Below are positions 7,515-14,426 of a stretch of DNA of 18,504 bases, piece after piece. Source of the stretch: a bacterium (GTDB lineage Bacteria > UBP18 > UBA7526); assembly GCA_030619985.1 (NCBI GenBank), contig JAUXAI010000017.1:1-18504 (forward strand), in the 5' to 3' direction. The notes beneath the pieces were generated by a model that was not told the origin of the DNA, did not search any database, and saw only the letters and a program-made list of their open reading frames with translations. Every line of letters begins with the position of its first letter. Within the stretch, counting starts at the first letter, position 1. A program made the position numbers and the translations under genes.

Positions 7515-10265
7515 ATGGATTACAATAAAACTCTTTATCTACCAAAGACGAAATTTCCCATGAAGGCCGAGCTTCCTAAGAAGGAGCCGGAGATACTCTC
7601 TTTCTGGGATAGAGTGGATATCTATCAGAAGATAAGAGATAAGAGGAAGGGGGCCAAGAAGTACATTCTTCACGATGGCCCCCCCTATGCCAATGGGGGT
7701 GTCCACATTGGGACCGCCCTCAATAAAATATTAAAGGACATCATCGTCAAGTTCAAGACTATGTCTGGTTTTGATGCCCCCTTTGTTCCTGGCTGGGACT
7801 GTCATGGCCTGCCCATCGAACACCAGGTGATGAAGCTCTTGGGTGCAGAAGGCTTGAAAATTTCCCAGATAGAGATTAGGAAGAAATGCCAGAAATATGC
7901 CAAAAAATATATCGATATTCAAAGAAAGCAGTTCAAGAGATTAGGGATCTTCGGCGACTGGGAAAAGCCATATCTTACGTTAGATTTTAAATACGAAGCA
8001 AAGATCATAGAAGTCTTCAGTCGACTCATTAAGGATGGCTACATCTACAAGAGGAAGAAACCCATCCACTGGTGCCCCACCTGCAAGACCGCCTTGGCAG
8101 AAGCGGAGCTGGAATATAAGGATCGCATCTCCCCCTCCATCTATGTCAAGTTTAAATTAGTCGACGGATCACAGATCACCGATCACCGATCACCGACTTA
8201 TATTATCATCTGGACCACCACTCCCTGGACGCTCCTGGGCAATGTGGCCATTGCCTTCCATCCCGACTTCGATTACCAACTCCTCAAGATAAACGATGAG
8301 ATATTCATTATGTTAAAAGATTTAGTTGCCCCTATTATGGAGAGGCTAGGGATAGAGAACTTTGAGGTGTTGGATACCGTTAAGGGTAAGAGATTTGAGG
8401 GATTGGAGTGCCAGCATCCCTTTTTGGATAGGAGATCAAGGCTCATTTTAGCAGATTATGTTACTAAAGAAGACGGGACGGGCTGTGTTCACACTGCACC
8501 GGGCCATGGAGAGGAAGATTACCAGAGTGGAGTGAAGTATGATCTACCCATCCTCTCCCCAGTGGATGAGAGAGGGGAGTTTACTGAAGAGGCAGGAGAG
8601 TTTAAAGGTCAGGATGTCTTTAAGGCGAATGAAGGAATCATTAAGAAACTAAAAGAGACCGGAAATCTAATCTATGAGGAAACTCTTATCCATTCCTATC
8701 CCCATTGCTGGAGGTGTAAGAACCCGGTCATCTTTCGGGCAACGGAGCAGTGGTTCATTTCCGTGGACCATAAGAATTTAAGGAGAAGAGCACTTACTGA
8801 AATAGACAAAGTGGAATGGATCCCGGATTGGGGCAGATCGCGCATCAGGGGGATGGTGGAGGTGCGTCCTGACTGGTGTATCTCGAGGCAGAGGGCCTGG
8901 GGGGTTCCCCTTCCTATATTCTACTGTGAAAAGTGCAATCGCTATTTAGCAAGTGAAGAGAGCCTGGAAGCAGTTAAGGAATTAGTAAGAAGGGAGGGCT
9001 CTGATAGCTGGTTTAAGAAGGGAGTAGATGAGATTCTTCCTCAAGGCATTACCTGTCCCAATTGTGGAGAAAAGAATTTTAGGAAAGAAACCGATATCTT
9101 AGATGTCTGGTTCGAATCTGGGGTGAGCCATAAGGCGGTATTAACTACCAGAGAAGAACTTTCCTATCCTTCTGATCTCTACTTAGAGGGAAGCGACCAG
9201 CACCGGGGATGGTTCCAGAGCTCTCTATTGACCGCCTTAGGATGTGAAGAGAAGACTCCCTATAAATCGGTTCTCACCCATGGCTTCATGGTGGATGGCG
9301 AGAGGAGGAAGATGTCCAAGTCCTTAGGAAACCTCATCTCTTCTGAAGAGATGGTTAAAAAAAACGGGGCAGATGTTACCAGATTATGGGTGGCCTCTGA
9401 GAACTATCAGGAGGATGTTGCCTACTCTGATGAGATAATAGAGAGGATGCAGGAGGCCTATCGCAGAATCCGGAATACCTTCCGCTATCTTCTGGGGAAC
9501 CTCTCCGACTTCGATCCCAAAAAAGATAGCATAAAATATGATGAGATGTTGGAGATAGATAGATGGGCCCTCTCCCAGTTGCAGAGTCTCCTGGAGAAGG
9601 TGACCAAGGCCTACCACAGTTTCTCCTTCTATCAGATCTACCATCTGGTCCACAACTTCTGCACCATTCAGCTATCTTCTTTCTACTTCGATATCCTGAA
9701 AGATAGATTATATACCCAGGGAAAAGATTCAAAGGAGAGGCGTTCTGCCCAGACCGCCCTCCATGAGATACTCCTAGTTTCAGTAAAGATTATGGCTCCC
9801 ATCCTCTCCTATACCATAGAGGAGGTCTGGGAATATCTTCCCGGCGAGAAAGAGGAAAGCGCCCATCTCTCTGACTGGCCAAAAGTAAATAAGAGATTCT
9901 TGAATAAAAAATTGGAAGAGAGATGGGAGAAATTGATCTCCATCAGGGAAAGGGTCTTAGCCTCCTTAGAAAAGGCCAGGAAGGAGAAGAGAATAGGTAA
10001 CTCCTTAGAGGCAGAGGTGGAGATCCGTTGTGAGAAGGAATACCAATTCCTGAAAAAATATGAGAAAGATCTTCCTGCTTTGTTCATCGTCTCTAAGGTA
10101 AGGTTAGTGAAGAAAGGAAATGGAGAGATGGTGGTCAAAGTGAAAAAGGCGCCAGGAAAGAAATGTAGCCGCTGTTGGAACTATTCCATAGAAGTGGGCA
10201 AAAGTAAAGAGCACCCTACCCTCTGCCCAAGGTGCATTAGAGTAATCAAGAAATATTACAGTTAG
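7515..10265 (+). CDS. ileS: Isoleucyl-tRNA synthetase
   Basis: This class I synthetase charges tRNA-Ile in the cytosol. It has 916 residues and begins MDYNKTLYLPKTKFPMKAEL as is usual for bacterial IleS. Active-site motifs are HIGT (64-67) and KMSKS (599-603). GWDCHGLPIE lies in the Rossmann fold, and TTTPWTLLGN opens the CP1 editing domain. A CPTC pair (HWCPTC) precedes the editing domain. Cys884, 887, 904 and 907 form the C-terminal zinc finger, so it is the bacterial zinc-containing type. Residues 218-227 are encoded by four 7-base units (GATCACA, then GATCACC three times, 8167-8194) in a variable loop just before the editing motif. The Shine-Dalgarno is weak (AGATAGAAAAG). Its stop codon lies in a heptamer repeat. 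Confidence 0.98.
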   Translation: MDYNKTLYLPKTKFPMKAELPKKEPEILSFWDRVDIYQKIRDKRKGAKKYILHDGPPYANGGVHIGTALNKILKDIIVKFKTMSGFDAPFVPGWDCHGLPIEHQVMKLLGAEGLKISQIEIRKKCQKYAKKYIDIQRKQFKRLGIFGDWEKPYLTLDFKYEAKIIEVFSRLIKDGYIYKRKKPIHWCPTCKTALAEAELEYKDRISPSIYVKFKLVDGSQITDHRSPTYIIIWTTTPWTLLGNVAIAFHPDFDYQLLKINDEIFIMLKDLVAPIMERLGIENFEVLDTVKGKRFEGLECQHPFLDRRSRLILADYVTKEDGTGCVHTAPGHGEEDYQSGVKYDLPILSPVDERGEFTEEAGEFKGQDVFKANEGIIKKLKETGNLIYEETLIHSYPHCWRCKNPVIFRATEQWFISVDHKNLRRRALTEIDKVEWIPDWGRSRIRGMVEVRPDWCISRQRAWGVPLPIFYCEKCNRYLASEESLEAVKELVRREGSDSWFKKGVDEILPQGITCPNCGEKNFRKETDILDVWFESGVSHKAVLTTREELSYPSDLYLEGSDQHRGWFQSSLLTALGCEEKTPYKSVLTHGFMVDGERRKMSKSLGNLISSEEMVKKNGADVTRLWVASENYQEDVAYSDEIIERMQEAYRRIRNTFRYLLGNLSDFDPKKDSIKYDEMLEIDRWALSQLQSLLEKVTKAYHSFSFYQIYHLVHNFCTIQLSSFYFDILKDRLYTQGKDSKERRSAQTALHEILLVSVKIMAPILSYTIEEVWEYLPGEKEESAHLSDWPKVNKRFLNKKLEERWEKLISIRERVLASLEKARKEKRIGNSLEAEVEIRCEKEYQFLKKYEKDLPALFIVSKVRLVKKGNGEMVVKVKKAPGKKCSRCWNYSIEVGKSKEHPTLCPRCIRVIKKYYS
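8167..8194. repeat. GATCACC heptamer repeat inside ileS
   Basis: Four tandem units, GATCACA followed by three GATCACC, encode about residues 218-227 (SQITDHRSP region) in the loop ahead of the CP1 editing domain. Four units are 28 bases, which is not a multiple of three, so gain or loss of one unit would break the gene. Confidence 0.85.
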
Positions 10266-10326
10266 TAACCAGTAACCAGCGAACAGTAACCAGTTTTTAA
10301 CTGTACACTGTAAACTGTTAACTCCG
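10264..10326. repeat. Nine phased heptamers between ileS and the DUF5665 gene
   Basis: The units are AGTAACC, AGTAACC, AGCGAAC, AGTAACC, AGTTTTT, AACTGTA, CACTGTA, AACTGTT and AACTCCG, with no break in phase over 63 bases. The first two bases of the array are the last two of the ileS TAG. The unit sequence shifts from AGTAACC-like to AACTGTA-like while the 7-base period is kept. Confidence 0.85.
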
Positions 10327-10341
10327 ACCGAAGGGAGGTCG
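10325..10341 (+). promoter_or_regulatory. Small hairpin holding the Shine-Dalgarno of the DUF5665 gene
   Basis: CGACC (10325-10329) pairs with GGTCG (10337-10341) around loop GAAGGGA. The Shine-Dalgarno GGGAGG (10333-10338) is half in the loop and half in the stem, and the ATG is at 10344. This may limit initiation. Confidence 0.4.
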
Positions 10342-10343
10342 CA

Positions 10344-10673
10344 ATGGAAGAGAAAGAGATCAAAAGAGAAAATGAGGCTAAAGCCTTAGAGAAGTTAAAG
10401 ACTACAGTGCAGGGATTATCCGAACACTTGGAGAAGTTGAGAAGTGAGTATGTGGAACTCTTCAAAAGACCCCGGAAATTCATCTGGATGAACCTTTTCT
10501 TAGGAATAGTGCGTGGGGTAGGGATGTTTATTGGAATGGCGGTCCTGGGTGCTATCTTGGTTGCTATTGGTACGATGATTATGAAAAAGGGGGAAGCTCT
10601 TCCAATAATTGGAGAATTCTTTGCCAAGATCAATCAGGTACTAGATCAGGTACTGAAGACGAGTGGTAAATAG
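10344..10673 (+). CDS. DUF5665-like small membrane protein
   Basis: The protein has 109 residues. A charged, probably coiled-coil N-terminus (about 1-40) contains LEKLRSEYVELFKRPRKF. NLFLGIVRGVG (50-60) follows, leading into one hydrophobic helix or hairpin (about 58-80), then a short loop, LPIIGEFFAKI (86-96) and an amphipathic tail. The pattern of Tyr before a KRP segment, an N-x3-G-x2-RG-x-G motif and PIIG matches DUF5665 proteins, found in many Gram-positive and deep-branching bacteria. Their function is unknown. It lies between ileS and the traR-like gene and may be expressed from the ileS transcript. Confidence 0.75.
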   Translation: MEEKEIKRENEAKALEKLKTTVQGLSEHLEKLRSEYVELFKRPRKFIWMNLFLGIVRGVGMFIGMAVLGAILVAIGTMIMKKGEALPIIGEFFAKINQVLDQVLKTSGK

Positions 10674-10683
10674 CGTGAGGGAT

Positions 10684-10711
10684 TTACGGTTAACGGTGTA
10701 CGGTTTACGGT
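10684..10711. repeat. TTACGGT heptamer repeat
   Basis: Four units stand in phase: TTACGGT, TAACGGT, GTACGGT, TTACGGT. Inverted counterparts (ACCGTAA, ACGGTAA) follow at 10752-10765, so the two arrays can pair across a T-rich centre. GAGGG (10677-10681) and CCCTC (10718-10722) frame the first array and are followed by TCTCTTTTT, which may serve as a weak terminator. Confidence 0.7.
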
Positions 10712-10855
10712 AAAAAACCCTCTCTCTTTTTACTTAAGATTACGATCCTAAACCGTAAACGGTAAACAGCCCGAAGGGCGGGCAAATTGAATAGTAGTTA
10801 TTCATCAGCGGGGCAAGTGAAACGCACCGCTCAACGGTAAACGATTGATAGAAGG
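10712..10855. other. Intergenic segment before the traR-like gene: inverted repeats and hairpins
   Basis: Besides the inverted heptamers, this stretch holds the imperfect palindrome GCCCGAAGGGCGGGC (10769-10783). It also has TGAATA (10788-10793) pairing with TATTCA (10799-10804), and AGCGG (10807-10811) pairing with CCGCT (10827-10831). No ORF or clear promoter is seen. The Shine-Dalgarno AAGGAGG follows at 10853-10859. Confidence 0.45.
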
Positions 10856-10864
10856 AGGAGACAA

Positions 10865-11239
10865 ATGAGAAAGAAGAGTTTGGAATATTATAAGAAGAAG
10901 CTCTTAAAATTGAGGAATAGTCTGGTGGAGGAGATCGAGCATCTGGAAGGAAGGTCTCTTTCAAAGACCCAGAGGGATTCTACTGGAGACCTCTCTGGCT
11001 ATTCCTTTCACATGGCGGATGTTGCCACTGTAAATCATGAGAGGGAGAAAGCCTTGAACTTAAGGGGGAGCGAGGAAAACCTACTCTATAAGGTGGATCA
11101 GGCTTTGTATCGTATTGAAAAGAGAACCTATGGCCTCTGTATCCAATGTCAGAGAAAGATCCATAAGAAGCGTCTTGCTGCCATTCCTTATGCTGAGCTA
11201 TGCATCAAATGCCAGGCAAGTCAGGAGAAGAGAACCTGA
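10865..11239 (+). CDS. TraR/DksA family zinc-finger protein
   Basis: The 124 residues are in the typical order. A helical N-terminus holds MRKKSLEYYKKKLLKLRNSL, then comes GDLSGYSFHMADVA, then a C-terminal C4 zinc finger with Cys92, Cys95, Cys113 and Cys116. The E. coli DksA coiled-coil tip motif DxxDxA is not present, so it is closer to the YteA/TraR-like branch. Such proteins may bind RNA polymerase through the secondary channel, but that role is not shown for this branch. AAGGAGG lies just before the start. Its TGA overlaps the lspA ATG (TGATG), so the two are translationally coupled. Confidence 0.9.
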   Translation: MRKKSLEYYKKKLLKLRNSLVEEIEHLEGRSLSKTQRDSTGDLSGYSFHMADVATVNHEREKALNLRGSEENLLYKVDQALYRIEKRTYGLCIQCQRKIHKKRLAAIPYAELCIKCQASQEKRT

Positions 11240-11688
11240 TGTTCCTTTTTCTCCTGGCAGCCGTCATCCTCATTTTAGACCAGGTATCAAAGTTCATCAT
11301 CTGTCGGATCATACTGCCTGGGGGATCGTTTCCGGTAATTGAAAATATCTTTCATCTCACCCACGTTCAGAATCAAGGAGCAGCCTTCGGCCTCTTTCCC
11401 AATCAGACATTATTCTTTATTAGCATTACCCTACTCACCGTCCTCCTCATCCTCTTCTTTCACCGGAGGATTTCCAAAAAAGGAAGTCCCCCCTCCTGGG
11501 CCCTGGGCCTTATTTTAGGAGGGGCATTGGGAAACCTGATAGATAGGATAAGGTTAAAAGCGGTCATTGATTTCTTAGATTTTAGCCTGAAAGGTCACCA
11601 CTGGCCATCCTTTAATATTGCAGACTCCGCCATTACCATTGGAGCAATAATCCTCCTTTTCTCCGTGTTATTTAAAAAAGGAAAGTAA
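11239..11688 (+). CDS. lspA: Lipoprotein signal peptidase (signal peptidase II)
   Basis: This inner-membrane aspartyl protease removes the signal peptide of diacylglyceryl-modified prolipoproteins. The ATG at 11239 overlaps the previous stop and follows AGGAGA (11223-11228), giving 149 residues; an in-frame ATG at 11200 lies well inside traR and is less likely. Motifs are DQVSK (14-18), HVQNQGAAFGLF (42-53), GNLIDR (98-103), VIDF with catalytic Asp111, and FNIADS with catalytic Asp129. The 18-residue spacing of the two Asp matches E. coli LspA. Four hydrophobic segments fit the family. It is followed directly by lgt, the preceding step of the pathway. Confidence 0.96.
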   Translation: MFLFLLAAVILILDQVSKFIICRIILPGGSFPVIENIFHLTHVQNQGAAFGLFPNQTLFFISITLLTVLLILFFHRRISKKGSPPSWALGLILGGALGNLIDRIRLKAVIDFLDFSLKGHHWPSFNIADSAITIGAIILLFSVLFKKGK

Positions 11689-11689
11689 G

Positions 11690-12373
11690 ATGCATCCCAT
11701 CCTCTTCGAAATAGGGCCATTGACCATCTATTCCTATGGGGTGATGCTTGCTCTGGCCTTTGTTGTGGGTATCTGGCTCGCCACTCGTCAGGCGCGAAGA
11801 GAAAAAGTTCCCGCCAATACCATATTAGATCTCTCTCTCGTTGCCCTGTTAACTGGGATAATCGGCGCTAGAATACTCTTTGTTCTTCTCAACCTCGATT
11901 ACTACTCAAAGCATCCTTTTGAGAGCATCATGTTCTGGCAGGGAGGATTGATCTACTCTGGGGGACTCATTCTAGGGACATTATGCGCCATACTATTCCT
12001 GAAAGTCCGCAGGCTAAATATCTGGAAGGTAGTAGATATCTACGCCCCTTCTTTGGCTATTGGCCAGGCCATTGGCCGTATCGGTTGTTTTTTAAACGGC
12101 TGTTGCTTCGGCAGACCAGTCTCCTGGGGAATCAAATTCCCTCCGGGAAGTATGGCCTCTTATGAACAGTTCTCTCAAGGTCTAATTAAGAGTGTCAATG
12201 AATACTCCCTTCCCGTTCATCCCACTCAATTATATTCTTCTCTTAATGCCCTGATAATCTTTCTTATCCTCATTCTGGTGAGAAGGAGGAAGAGATTTAA
12301 TGGGGAACTCTTCTGGCTCTATCTTCTCTTATATGCCGTTACCAGATTTGGTATTGAGTTCTTAAGGGGGTGA
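11690..12373 (+). CDS. lgt: Prolipoprotein diacylglyceryl transferase, C-terminus shifted out of frame
   Basis: Lgt moves diacylglycerol from phosphatidylglycerol to the lipobox Cys in the inner membrane. The 227 residues in this frame carry the expected motifs: YSYGVMLALAF (14-24), WQGGLIYSGGLI (83-94), GRIGCFLNGCCFGRP (129-143, with the essential Arg at 130), PVHPTQLYSSLNA (175-187) and RFGIEFLRG (219-227). The frame ends at TGA 12371-12373, right after five G (12366-12370). That is where relatives continue with GD-x-RG and a last membrane helix. Exactly this continuation is present in the +1 frame to 12494. The true gene is therefore about 267 residues, interrupted by a one-base insertion, a sequencing error or a programmed shift. 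Confidence 0.93.
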   Translation: MHPILFEIGPLTIYSYGVMLALAFVVGIWLATRQARREKVPANTILDLSLVALLTGIIGARILFVLLNLDYYSKHPFESIMFWQGGLIYSGGLILGTLCAILFLKVRRLNIWKVVDIYAPSLAIGQAIGRIGCFLNGCCFGRPVSWGIKFPPGSMASYEQFSQGLIKSVNEYSLPVHPTQLYSSLNALIIFLILILVRRRKRFNGELFWLYLLLYAVTRFGIEFLRG

Positions 12374-12494
12374 TAATCGGGGTCCGGTATTTTTTAATCT
12401 CTTTAGCATCTCTCAATTGATCGGAGTAGGAATATTTATCTTAGCTTTACTCATATTTTTCATACTTAGAAGGAAGGAGGTGAGAATAGAATGA
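12369..12494 (+). other. lgt: Out-of-frame C-terminal segment of lgt
   Basis: Reading from G12369 gives GDNRGPVFFNLFSISQLIGV, followed by a hydrophobic helix, then ILRRKEVRIE and TGA (12492-12494). This is the usual Lgt C-terminus (R-G-D, then LSxSQ, then the last helix). The end forms an ATGA overlap with the next gene's ATG at 12491, the same overlap style as other pairs here. This supports the extended frame as the ancestral one. Removing one G from the run 12366-12370 would join both parts. Confidence 0.85.
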
Positions 12495-13456
12495 AGAAAA
12501 GCGTTTTGCTGCCACTTTTTATTCTTTTGGTCATTGCTGGTTGCGCCCCCAAAGCAGTGAAACTGGAGAATAAGTATATCCCAGGCGAGATCCTGAGATA
12601 CAGGATGGAGGCAAGCGGTAAAGGGACCATGACCTTAAGCGGTCTTCCTGGTGAGGAAGAGGTTAAGAGCATAGATATGGACATTTACCTAGAGATGGAT
12701 AGTAGCCAAAAGGTCTTAGCAGTTGATGAAGAGGGAACCGCAGATTTAGAACTCTCCTATGATCGGTTGATAGAGAAGATTACTTCTGCTGGACAAACCA
12801 TGGAGATAATTGCTGACAAGAATGCTACCATCATGAGGCAGAATGAAAAGGTCATCTATGATTCTACTGCTCCTGGAGCAGAAGGAAGACCTTCTCCGTT
12901 TAAGGGACTCATTGGGCAGTCCATGAGTATGAAGGTAACTAAGACCGGGAAGATCCTGGAGGTTAAGGGGCTTGAGGGACTGAAGAGACTCATGCCTCAA
13001 CTTGATATTCAGGGAATGATCAAACAGAGTCAACCTGCCTTTCCGGAAAAAGAGGTAAGGATCGGAGAATCCTGGACTCAAGATGTAGAACTTCCTCTTC
13101 CCCAGGTAGGTAAACCAGTTACTATCGAGACCAAGTACACCCTGAAAGGCTTTGAAAAAATCAAAGAGTATAATTGTGCCCGAATAGAAGCCAAGACGGA
13201 TGTTCTGCTTACTGACCTAGTCTTCGACATGTCCTTGGGCAAGCCTCAGACAGAAGTAGGGATGGTCATTGATAGGCTTTCTCAGAAGATGGAAGGGATA
13301 CTTTACTTTGCTCATAAAGAGGGGATAGTTGTAAAAAGCGATCAGGATGTGGATATGAGCATGGAGATGACTACCAAGGTGAAGAGAGAGGGGAAAGAGA
13401 CAGAGATGAAGACCAAGATGGATATGAAGATGAAGGTAGTCATGGAACTCCAGTAA
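12491..13456 (+). CDS. Predicted lipoprotein, DUF6263-like, unknown function
   Basis: The protein has 321 residues. MKKSVLLPLFILLVIAGC is a type II signal peptide with lipobox IAGC and acylated Cys18, so Lgt and LspA encoded just upstream would process it. The mature part begins YIPGEILRYRMEASGKGTMT and looks like an all-beta repeat protein. It includes GESWTQDVELPLP and a TKYTLKGFEKIKEYNCARIE block, a pattern seen in DUF6263-type lipoproteins with no established function; I hold that family call loosely. The C-terminal 35 residues are rich in Met and Lys (MSMEMTTKV through MKMKVVMEL). AAGGAGGTGAG (12474-12484) lies in the lgt tail, and the ATG overlaps lgt's shifted stop. Confidence 0.8.
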   Translation: MKKSVLLPLFILLVIAGCAPKAVKLENKYIPGEILRYRMEASGKGTMTLSGLPGEEEVKSIDMDIYLEMDSSQKVLAVDEEGTADLELSYDRLIEKITSAGQTMEIIADKNATIMRQNEKVIYDSTAPGAEGRPSPFKGLIGQSMSMKVTKTGKILEVKGLEGLKRLMPQLDIQGMIKQSQPAFPEKEVRIGESWTQDVELPLPQVGKPVTIETKYTLKGFEKIKEYNCARIEAKTDVLLTDLVFDMSLGKPQTEVGMVIDRLSQKMEGILYFAHKEGIVVKSDQDVDMSMEMTTKVKREGKETEMKTKMDMKMKVVMELQ

Positions 13457-13457
13457 T

Positions 13458-14426
13458 ATGCTCCGGTTCGTCATTGACCAACCCCAGGCCAACCAGAGAA
13501 TAGACCTCTACCTTGTTCAAAAAAGATTAGGTCTCTCTCGCTCCCGGATTCAGAAGTTAATTTCCTCTGGCAGGGTAAAGGTAAACGATTCAGTTGTAAA
13601 ACCAAGTTATAAAGTAAGAGTTGGGGATAGGGTAGAGGTCACTATTCCCAAACCAAAGCCTCTTAAGATAGAGCCAGAGAAGATCCCGCTCAATATCCTC
13701 TATGAAGATAGGGATTTGATAGTAGTGAACAAGCCGCGAGGAATAGTTGTTCATCCCGGAGCCGGGATATCCTCTGGCACCTTAGTAAATGCTTTACTCT
13801 ATCACTGTAAGGACTTATCTGGTATCGGTGGAGTTTTGAGGCCAGGGATTGTCCATAGGTTGGATAAGGATACCAGCGGGGTCTTAGTAATAGCCAAGAA
13901 CGACTTTACCCATCTTGCCCTATCTAAGCAGTTCAAAGAGAGAAGCGTCAATAAGAGATATATTGCTTTAGTAAAGGGTAGAATCTTAAGAGAGCAAGGA
14001 AAGATTAAGGTTCCTATCGGTCGCCATCCAGTCAGAAGGAAGAAGATGGCGGCTGGAGTAAGAAGGGCAAGAGGAGCCATTACCAGTTATAAGGTCTTAG
14101 AGAGGTTTAAGGACTTGACTCTCTTAGAAGCCATCCCAGAGACAGGAAGGACCCACCAGATAAGGGTTCATCTCTCCCATATCGGCCATTCCATTGTGGG
14201 AGACCCGAAATACGGCAAAAGACTCCGAACTCTCCCTCGGGGACCTCGAGTCCCCTCGGGACGAGAGGCGAACTCCGAACTCCGAACTGCCATAGCAGAC
14301 CTTAAAGGGCAATTGCTACATGCTCAGACACTGGGATTTATTCATCCCAGAACCAAGGAATATATGGAATTCAACGCACCCCTGCCAGAGGATATGGAAA
14401 AGGTAATTGAACTCTTAAGAAAATGA
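13458..14426 (+). CDS. rluD: Pseudouridine synthase, RluD/RluA family
   Basis: The enzyme isomerises uridine to pseudouridine in RNA; the RluD group acts on 23S rRNA helix 69, but the exact target here is not proven. The 322 residues comprise an S4 RNA-binding domain (about 13-60, QRIDLYLVQKRLGLSRSRIQ), VNKPRGIVVHPG, the catalytic motif HRLDKDTSG (133-141, Asp136), ETGRTHQIRVHL, GDPKYGKR, and LLHAQTLGFIHP near the end. Residues about 255-277 (RLRTLPRGPRVPSG and on to SELRTA) are encoded by a palindrome flanked by CTCCGAA heptamers and make the linker about nine residues longer than usual. No strong Shine-Dalgarno is seen; it starts one base after the lipoprotein stop, so coupling is likely. 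It overlaps the next gene by ATGA. Confidence 0.93.
   Translation: MLRFVIDQPQANQRIDLYLVQKRLGLSRSRIQKLISSGRVKVNDSVVKPSYKVRVGDRVEVTIPKPKPLKIEPEKIPLNILYEDRDLIVVNKPRGIVVHPGAGISSGTLVNALLYHCKDLSGIGGVLRPGIVHRLDKDTSGVLVIAKNDFTHLALSKQFKERSVNKRYIALVKGRILREQGKIKVPIGRHPVRRKKMAAGVRRARGAITSYKVLERFKDLTLLEAIPETGRTHQIRVHLSHIGHSIVGDPKYGKRLRTLPRGPRVPSGREANSELRTAIADLKGQLLHAQTLGFIHPRTKEYMEFNAPLPEDMEKVIELLRK
14220..14291. repeat. Palindrome plus CTCCGAA heptamers inside rluD
   Basis: GGGGAC (14239-14244) pairs with GTCCCC (14250-14255), and CTCTC (14230-14234) with GAGAG (14263-14267) outside it. CTCCGAA occurs at 14223-14229, 14273-14279 and 14280-14286, so the hairpin is flanked by direct repeats. The whole block is read through in frame. 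Confidence 0.8.

Noticed and set aside
10264-10326. CRISPR array
   Set aside because: Units are 7 bases without spacers of regular length, and no cas gene is present.
10807-10840. Cyclic di-GMP (GEMM) riboswitch-like words GGGGCAA and AAACGCA
   Set aside because: The words are too close together and the three-helix junction with tetraloop and receptor is missing.
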